Shown piece by piece: positions 59,705 through 64,000 of a stretch of 64,000 nt of DNA. The stretch comes from Agrococcus lahaulensis DSM 17612 (GTDB lineage: Bacteria > Actinomycetota > Actinomycetes > Actinomycetales > Microbacteriaceae). Numbering within the stretch: the first letter of the stretch is position 1; every line of letters begins with the position of its first letter. Where the stretch lies: positions 744,001 to 808,000 of the forward strand of contig NZ_AULD01000005.1 of the NCBI RefSeq assembly GCF_000425105.1. The letters are read 5' to 3'. A model generated the notes under the pieces. The model saw nothing but the letters and a program-made list of their open reading frames with translations, was not told the origin of the DNA and made no database searches. Made by a program: the position numbers and the translations under genes.

Positions 59705-59777
59705 TGACCCCAACGGGATTCGAACCCGTGCTGCCGCCGTGAAAGGGCGGTGTCCTAGGCCGCTAAACGATGGGGCC
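59705..59777 (-). tRNA. tRNA-Glu (anticodon TTC)
   Basis: Minus strand: acceptor GGCCCCA/TGGGGTC, anticodon loop CTTTCAC, T-arm ACGGGTTCGAATCCCGT. Unlike the other two, CCA is not encoded (the following bases read ACTCAC). First of the cluster. Confidence 0.95.
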
Positions 59778-59808
59778 ATGCGCCGGAGCACATGACTACC
59801 GAGGGATG

Positions 59809-59838
59809 ACGTTACAGCACGCGGCACCCGCCGTGCAA
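59809..59838 (-). promoter_or_regulatory. Promoter of the tRNA Glu-Asp-Phe cluster
   Basis: Minus strand TTGCAC (59833-59838), 18 nt, TAACGT (59809-59814). Transcription would begin near 59802, about 25 nt before the mature tRNA-Glu. Confidence 0.6.
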
Positions 59839-59925
59839 ACCGGCGCCGACCCGCGGCGAGCCCCTCGCGGTCTCTGCGCCGCGCTTCCGGCGACACGCCC
59901 GCCTCAGTGTCGGCTGAACCGAACC

Positions 59926-59954
59926 TTCAGGTGGAGTATGAAAGTTGATAGCGT
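59926..59954 (+). promoter_or_regulatory. Promoter of the M23 peptidase gene
   Basis: TTCAGG (59926-59931), 17 nt, TAGCGT (59949-59954), giving a leader of about 80 nt before ATG 60040. The leader contains a small inverted repeat GTGTC-gt-GACAC near 59967-59978. Confidence 0.5.
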
Positions 59955-60039
59955 GGCTCCCGATGTGTGTCGTGACACGGGCGCAGCCCGGGTGCACGAT
60001 GTTGATTTATGCAGCCGCGCGCTGCTCGAACGGAGCGAC

Positions 60040-61482
60040 ATGGCCCACCCCAGCCGGCCGGCCCCAGGCCTCGCGGATCGGTCGCGCCTGCGCGCCGTCC
60101 GCCACGGCCTCGCCACGGCTGCGGCAGTCGCCAGCCTCGTGCTCGTCATGCTCGTGCCCGGCGCCCCGAGCGCCAACGCCGGAGGCCACGAGGATCAGTG
60201 GGGCTACCCCACGTGGGCCGAGGTCGAGGCGGCACGCGGCAACGTGACCGCGAAGAACACGCAGATCGAGCAGATCCGCGGACTCATCGCGCAGCTCGAG
60301 GCCGAGGCCGTGGACGCGCAGGCGTTCTCCGACCAGAAGGCCGCCGAGGCGATCGAGGCGCAGCGCGTCTACGACGAGGCCGTTGCGGTCGCCCAGCGCC
60401 TGCAGGAGCAGGCCGACGAGGCGTCGGCCCGGGCCAGCGAGTCGGAGCTCGCCGCCGGTCAGCTCGCGGCGCAGCTTGCCCGCAGCGGCGGCACCGGCGA
60501 CATGAGCGCTGAGCTCTTCGCCAACCCCGGCTCCGCCGACAGCTGGCTCTATCGCCTCGACCTCATGGATCGCGCCGCCGGCACCGCCGACTCGCTCTAC
60601 CAGCAGGCGCAGCAGGACTCCAACACCGCGCAGGCCCTCCAGGACCAGGCGGCCGTCGCGCGCGACGCCCTCGGCCAGCTCAAGGAGGAGGCTGACGCCG
60701 CCTACCTCGCCGCGCAGGAGGCCGCGATGGCCGCGCAGGCCGCGGTCGAGGAGGAGCAGAACAACCGCGTCGTGCTCGAGGCGCAGCTGTCGGTGCTCGT
60801 CGAGAACCGCGCCGCCACCGAGGCCGACTACCAGGCCGGCCAGCGCTGGCAGGCGTACCTCGCCGAGCAGGAGCGGCTGCGCATCGAGCGCGAGCGCCGC
60901 GAGGCCGAGGAGGCGCGGCAGCGCTGGCTCGCCGAGCAGCAGCGCCAGCGCGAGGCCGCGGCGCAGGCCGCCGCGGAAGCCGCGGCTCGGGCTGCGGCTG
61001 GCGGCGGCTCGGGAGGAGGCGGCTCGTCGAGCGGTGGCGGCAGCTCCGTCCCGGTGGCGCCCCCCGCCAGCAGCGGCTGGCAGACTCCCCTGTACGGACG
61101 CTTCACGTCGGGCTACGGGATGCGCAACGACCCGGTCGGCCAGCTCGGCCGCAAGCTGCATGCCGGAGTGGACATCGCAGGCGGCTGTGGTTCGCCCATC
61201 TACGCCGCGGCCAGCGGCGTCGTGACGCTCCGCTCCCGCGACATCTATGGCGCGAACATGCTCTACATCGACCATGGCGGCGGCGTGCAGACCGAGTACT
61301 ACCACATGATCAGACCCGCCAGCGTCGTTCCCGGTCAGCGCGTGAGCGCCGGACAGGTGATCGCCTACGAGGGCAGAACCGGCTGGGTGACCGGCTGCCA
61401 CCTGCACTTCCAGATCCGCGTCGGCGGCACGCTCGTCAACCCCGAGTCGTTCCTCAACGCCCGCGGCGTCTACCTGAGCTGA
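60040..61482 (+). CDS. Secreted M23 peptidase with coiled-coil domain
   Basis: 480 residues from ATG 60040 (GGAG upstream). Signal sequence: RLRAVRHG then the hydrophobic core LATAAAVASLVLVMLVPGAP, cleavage likely after SANA. Residues about 60-330 are Ala/Glu/Gln-rich heptad sequence, a long coiled coil like EnvC or RipA-type proteins. A Gly/Ser linker leads to the C-terminal LytM domain with HAGVDIAGG (zinc His and Asp) and HLHFQI (HxH). It cuts peptidoglycan cross-links during growth or division, or activates another hydrolase. All zinc ligands appear intact, so it is probably active itself. Confidence 0.92.
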   Translation: MAHPSRPAPGLADRSRLRAVRHGLATAAAVASLVLVMLVPGAPSANAGGHEDQWGYPTWAEVEAARGNVTAKNTQIEQIRGLIAQLEAEAVDAQAFSDQKAAEAIEAQRVYDEAVAVAQRLQEQADEASARASESELAAGQLAAQLARSGGTGDMSAELFANPGSADSWLYRLDLMDRAAGTADSLYQQAQQDSNTAQALQDQAAVARDALGQLKEEADAAYLAAQEAAMAAQAAVEEEQNNRVVLEAQLSVLVENRAATEADYQAGQRWQAYLAEQERLRIERERREAEEARQRWLAEQQRQREAAAQAAAEAAARAAAGGGSGGGGSSSGGGSSVPVAPPASSGWQTPLYGRFTSGYGMRNDPVGQLGRKLHAGVDIAGGCGSPIYAAASGVVTLRSRDIYGANMLYIDHGGGVQTEYYHMIRPASVVPGQRVSAGQVIAYEGRTGWVTGCHLHFQIRVGGTLVNPESFLNARGVYLS

Positions 61483-61503
61483 CCGGCCCGGCGCATCCGT
61501 ACT

Positions 61504-61584
61504 CCGCTGGTCGAGCCGCCGGCCCTCCGGGCCGGCGAGTCGAGACCATGAGACGTCGGATGCGCCGACCTCCTCGACCAGCGG
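61504..61584. repeat. GTCGAG-family repeat pair with 12-bp outer arms
   Basis: CCGCTGGTCGAG (61504-61515) and CTCGACCAGCGG (61573-61584) are exact inverse copies. Inside lie the inner stem CCGGCCC-tcc-GGGCCGG and the right arm GTCGAGACC. This is a diverged member of the dispersed family, in which TA of GAGTA is missing. Confidence 0.7.
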
Positions 61585-61609
61585 GGTGCGGGATGCGCCG
61601 ACCCGGCAC

Positions 61610-61647
61610 GACGAAGGGGGCGCACCTCGCGGTGCGCCCCCTTCGTC
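61610..61647. terminator. Strong bidirectional terminator, 17-bp stem
   Basis: GACGAAGGGGGCGCACC (61610-61626), loop tcgc, GGTGCGCCCCCTTCGTC (61631-61647), between the convergent M23 and ppa genes. Confidence 0.9.
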
Positions 61648-61659
61648 TCGTTGCGCGCG

Positions 61660-62205
61660 TCAGTCGTCGATGTCGCGTCCGCCCTCGGGCTTCTCCACCG
61701 ACTCGCCGGTCTGGTCGCCGTGCTCGGCGTCGAACGCCGCGATGCCGGCCTGGACCGTCGCCTCGGCGGCCTCCGCGCCGTCCCAGTCGCCGAGCTTGGC
61801 CCACTTGCCGGGCTCGAGGTCCTTGTAGTGCAGGAAGAAGTGCTCGATCTCGTTGCGGATCTGCCGCGGCACGTCGTCGATGTCCTGGATGTGGGCCCAG
61901 CGCGGGTCCTTGTCCAGCACGCAGATCACCTTCGTGTCGATGCCGCCGTCGTCCTCCATGTTGAGCTGGCCGACGGGGCGCACGCGCACGAAGACGCCCG
62001 GCGGCACCGGGTACTCGAGCAGCACGAGCGCGTCGACCGGGTCGCCGTCGAGGCCGAGCGTGCCCTCGAAGAAGCCGTAGTCGGTCGGGTAGACGAAGGT
62101 CGTGAACAGCACCCGGTCGAGGTAGACGCGGCCCGTCTCGTGATCGACCTCGTACTTGTTGCGGCTCCCCTTCGGGATCTCGATGACGACGTCGTAGGCG
62201 GCCAA
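61660..62205 (-). CDS. ppa: Inorganic pyrophosphatase
   Basis: 181 residues from TTG 62205, chosen because AAGGAG lies 6 nt upstream and the product then starts exactly at the family N-terminus ([20 protein letters not shown]). An ATG at 62239-62241 would add 12 residues that lack similarity. Metal and substrate residues: [30 protein letters not shown] and [10 protein letters not shown] (Asp set), [14 protein letters not shown]. It hydrolyses pyrophosphate from biosynthesis. The gene is divergent from tilS, a common actinobacterial arrangement. Confidence 0.93.
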   Translation of the reverse strand: MAAYDVVIEIPKGSRNKYEVDHETGRVYLDRVLFTTFVYPTDYGFFEGTLGLDGDPVDALVLLEYPVPPGVFVRVRPVGQLNMEDDGGIDTKVICVLDKDPRWAHIQDIDDVPRQIRNEIEHFFLHYKDLEPGKWAKLGDWDGAEAAEATVQAGIAAFDAEHGDQTGESVEKPEGGRDIDD

Positions 62206-62252
62206 GAGCGGCTCCTTCTCGTGGGGGTGAGGAATCGGCATAAGGTTACTTC

Positions 62253-63245
62253 ATGCCCGAAAGCGACCGTCGACCGCGGCTGACGCCTGCCGTCGCCGAC
62301 GTGCGTCGGGCGGTGCGCGAGGCCCTCGCCGACCTTCCTGAGGGCGCGCTCGTGCTCGTCGCGCTCTCGGGCGGCGCCGACTCGCTCGCGCTCGCCGGGG
62401 CGACGGCCTTCGAGGCGCAGCGCGCCGGCCTGCGCGCCGGCGCCGTCGTCGTCGACCACCAGCTGCAGGCGGGCAGCGCCGAGATCGCCGAGCGCGCGGC
62501 CGAGCAGGGGCGAGCGCTCGGCCTCGACCCGGTGCGCATCGTGCCCGTGCAGGTCGCGCCCGACGGGAGCCCCGAGGCGGCCGCCCGTCAGGCCCGCTAC
62601 GCGGCGCTCCTCAAGGCGCGGAAGGACACCGGCGCATCCGCAGTCCTCCTCGGGCACACGCTCGACGACCAGGCCGAGACCGTGCTCATCGGCCTCGCGC
62701 GCGGCTCTGGTCCCGAGAGCCTGTGGGGCATGCACCCGCGCATCGGCTTCCTGCGGCGGCCGCTGCTGCAGGTGCGGCGCGCGACGACGCACCAGGCGTG
62801 CCGCGACCAGGGGCTCGAGCCGTGGAGCGACCCGCACAACGACGACGAGCGCTTCCTGCGCGTGCGCGTGCGGCACCGGGTGCTGCCGATGCTCGACGAG
62901 GTGCTCGGCGGGGGAGTGGCGCTCGCCCTCACGCGCACCGCAGACACGCTGCGGGAGGACGCCGAGGCGCTCGCGCACTTCGCGCAGGAGCAGATCGGCG
63001 ACCTCGTCGAGCACGCCGAGGGCGGGCTCTCGCTCGACGTCGGCGGCCTCGGTGCGAACCCGCCTGCCCTGCGGCAGCGCATCATCCGGCTCGCGGTGCA
63101 GAGCGAGTTCCACACCGCGCTCACGAGGCAGCAGACGCTCGAGGTCTCGCGCCTCGTCACCGACTGGCACGGCCAGGGGCCGATCCACCTCCCCGGCATC
63201 CGCGTCTCGCGCGAGGGCCGCAGGCTCGTCTTCGTCGCCGCCTGA
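62253..63245 (+). CDS. tilS: tRNA(Ile)-lysidine synthase
   Basis: 330 residues. PP-loop SGGADS at 39-44, followed by VVVDHQLQAGSAEIAERA, GHTLDDQAETVLIGLARGSG and RPLLQVRRA, with EPWSDPHNDDERFLRVRVRHRVLP as substrate block. It adds lysine to C34 of tRNA-Ile(CAU), so that AUA is read as Ile; an essential role. It has the short actinobacterial C-terminus. TAAGGT stands 6 nt before ATG, a leaderless pattern. Confidence 0.95.
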   Translation: MPESDRRPRLTPAVADVRRAVREALADLPEGALVLVALSGGADSLALAGATAFEAQRAGLRAGAVVVDHQLQAGSAEIAERAAEQGRALGLDPVRIVPVQVAPDGSPEAAARQARYAALLKARKDTGASAVLLGHTLDDQAETVLIGLARGSGPESLWGMHPRIGFLRRPLLQVRRATTHQACRDQGLEPWSDPHNDDERFLRVRVRHRVLPMLDEVLGGGVALALTRTADTLREDAEALAHFAQEQIGDLVEHAEGGLSLDVGGLGANPPALRQRIIRLAVQSEFHTALTRQQTLEVSRLVTDWHGQGPIHLPGIRVSREGRRLVFVAA

Positions 63246-63354
63246 CGCCTCCTCGGCGGTCGTTGCGGAATCGTGACCTCTTCGGCGCGATCCGTCGGCA
63301 ACGGGGGAACCTGACAGGGTGAGGATGTCTTCTGGCACCGCCGAGAGGACCCCC

Positions 63355-64000
63355 ATGTCACGCCCCCTCGCGATCACCGCCGCCGTCGCCGCGCTGCTCG
63401 CGCTCACCGGCTGCGCCGGCGCAGCCGCCCCCGCGCCGAGCGAGCCCGCGGCGTCCTTCACGGCTGCACCCTCCGCGAGTGCCCCGACAGATCCGTCGGC
63501 GGAGCCAAGCGCGAGCGCCGACCCGCTCGTGATGACGGACGACTGGCTCGAGTACGCCACGAGCGACGGCAGCGCCTCGTTCCGCTACCCGCCGACCTGG
63601 ACGCTCGAAGCCGACTCGGAGCCGTTCTCGCCCGGTGGCAGCACCGACACGCAGTCTCCCGAGCGCTGGGCGGACTCGGCGACGCTCACCGCTCCGAACG
63701 GGCAGCAGCTGCTCGCGATGCACGACTTCGTCGACATCGGCGGCACCTGCGGCGGCGTCACGTTCCCCTTGGAGGTGCTCGCGACGGAACCCGCGCGCGC
63801 GGAGCCGCTGCTGCCCGACGCCGGCGACCCGGTCATCGCCACGGTCGCGCTCGGCACCGATGACGACCGCTGGCGCGTCGGGGTCGGCATCACGTCTTCC
63901 GGATCGATCGAGCGCGCCGACGCCTGCCACGTGTACTTCGTCGGCAGCTCCTCCGACGGCGGTGTGAGCTTCGGCACGCACTTCCAGCTGAACAGCGGCG
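63355..64000 (+). CDS. Putative lipoprotein, 3-prime end outside window
   Basis: At least 215 residues. The signal sequence SRPLAITAAVAALLALTGC ends in a lipobox (LTGC), so the Cys at about residue 20 would be lipidated. A Ser/Ala/Pro-rich linker of about 45 residues follows, then a soluble domain (DDWLEYATSDGSASFRYPPTW onward). ATG 63355 is chosen for the length of the signal peptide; ATG 63325 in the same frame is possible. No enzymatic motif seen. Anchored on the outer face of the membrane. Confidence 0.8.
   Translation, partial: MSRPLAITAAVAALLALTGCAGAAAPAPSEPAASFTAAPSASAPTDPSAEPSASADPLVMTDDWLEYATSDGSASFRYPPTWTLEADSEPFSPGGSTDTQSPERWADSATLTAPNGQQLLAMHDFVDIGGTCGGVTFPLEVLATEPARAEPLLPDAGDPVIATVALGTDDDRWRVGVGITSSGSIERADACHVYFVGSSSDGGVSFGTHFQLNSG

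Noticed and set aside
59778-60039. c-di-AMP (ydaO-type) riboswitch before the M23 peptidase gene
   Set aside because: Such riboswitches occur before actinobacterial cell-wall hydrolase genes, but the conserved ydaO core segments are not seen in this leader.

Overview
The window is very GC-rich and densely coded on both strands, with frequent 4-nt ATGA/GTGA gene overlaps, many GTG starts and start codons placed 6-7 nt after TAnnnT boxes. Together with the trehalose pathway, the PE/PP-free Actinobacteria-type gene set and a dispersed hairpin repeat of the form TGGTCGAGTA...GTATCGAGACC, this points to a chromosome of a Gram-positive high-GC actinobacterium, most likely of the family Microbacteriaceae. 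That placement is an inference from style and gene content; no rRNA gene is present. There is no phage, transposase or CRISPR array; the accessory character lies in repeats and palindromes.

Layout. 1-1276: tail of an MFS transporter and a glutathione peroxidase. 1287-7636: a divergent catabolic block. The minus operon (HSD10-like dehydrogenase, acyl-CoA dehydrogenase, thiolase) fits isoleucine/short fatty-acid beta-oxidation; the plus operon (isobutyryl-CoA-dehydrogenase-like enzyme, 3-hydroxyisobutyryl-CoA hydrolase, enoyl-CoA hydratase) fits valine breakdown. 7745-12083: MarR regulator, then etfB-etfA and, 2 nt later, a b-type cytochrome membrane protein whose long N-terminal tail is built from translated repeat elements; this could carry electrons from the dehydrogenases upstream to the quinone pool. 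12174-16129: membrane proteins, a TauE/SafE exporter and a MarR-MFS pair. 16206-21277: a two-component system flanked by two paralogous phosphotransferase-fold genes. 21368-23651: luciferase-like monooxygenase, FMN reductase and MarR operon. 23805-33879: uracil permease, VanZ-like protein, ThDP enzyme, UvrA-like ATPase, two alpha/beta hydrolases, lipoate ligase and TerC.

33919-39791: GNAT protein, tRNA-Gly with a duplicated 3-prime tail, LmeA-like protein, drug/metabolite exporter, ABC-2 transporter and a YbaK-type deacylase. 39936-47432: glgX-treY-treZ, the route from glycogen to trehalose, interrupted by two opposed 20-bp tandem repeat arrays and a small membrane protein. 47550-51707: unknown protein, GlxA/AdpA-type regulator with AdpA-like boxes, two small paralogous membrane proteins, amidohydrolase. 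51878-56502: acyl-CoA oxidase, fatty-acid desaturase with acyltransferase, and a flavin-binding protein. 56516-58495: ECF42-type sigma factor with two DGPF/YCII proteins. 58704-64000: NADP-binding oxidoreductase, a tRNA Glu-Asp-Phe cluster, secreted M23 peptidase, inorganic pyrophosphatase divergent from tilS, and a truncated lipoprotein gene.

Signals beyond genes: (i) repeats recruited into a coding sequence at 10227-11094, (ii) a hairpin repeat family whose inner stem changes sequence but keeps pairing, (iii) the opposed arrays at 44522-44772, (iv) an over-abundant heptamer GGATGCG that appears with otherwise rare codons, and (v) a window-wide leaderless-promoter signature.
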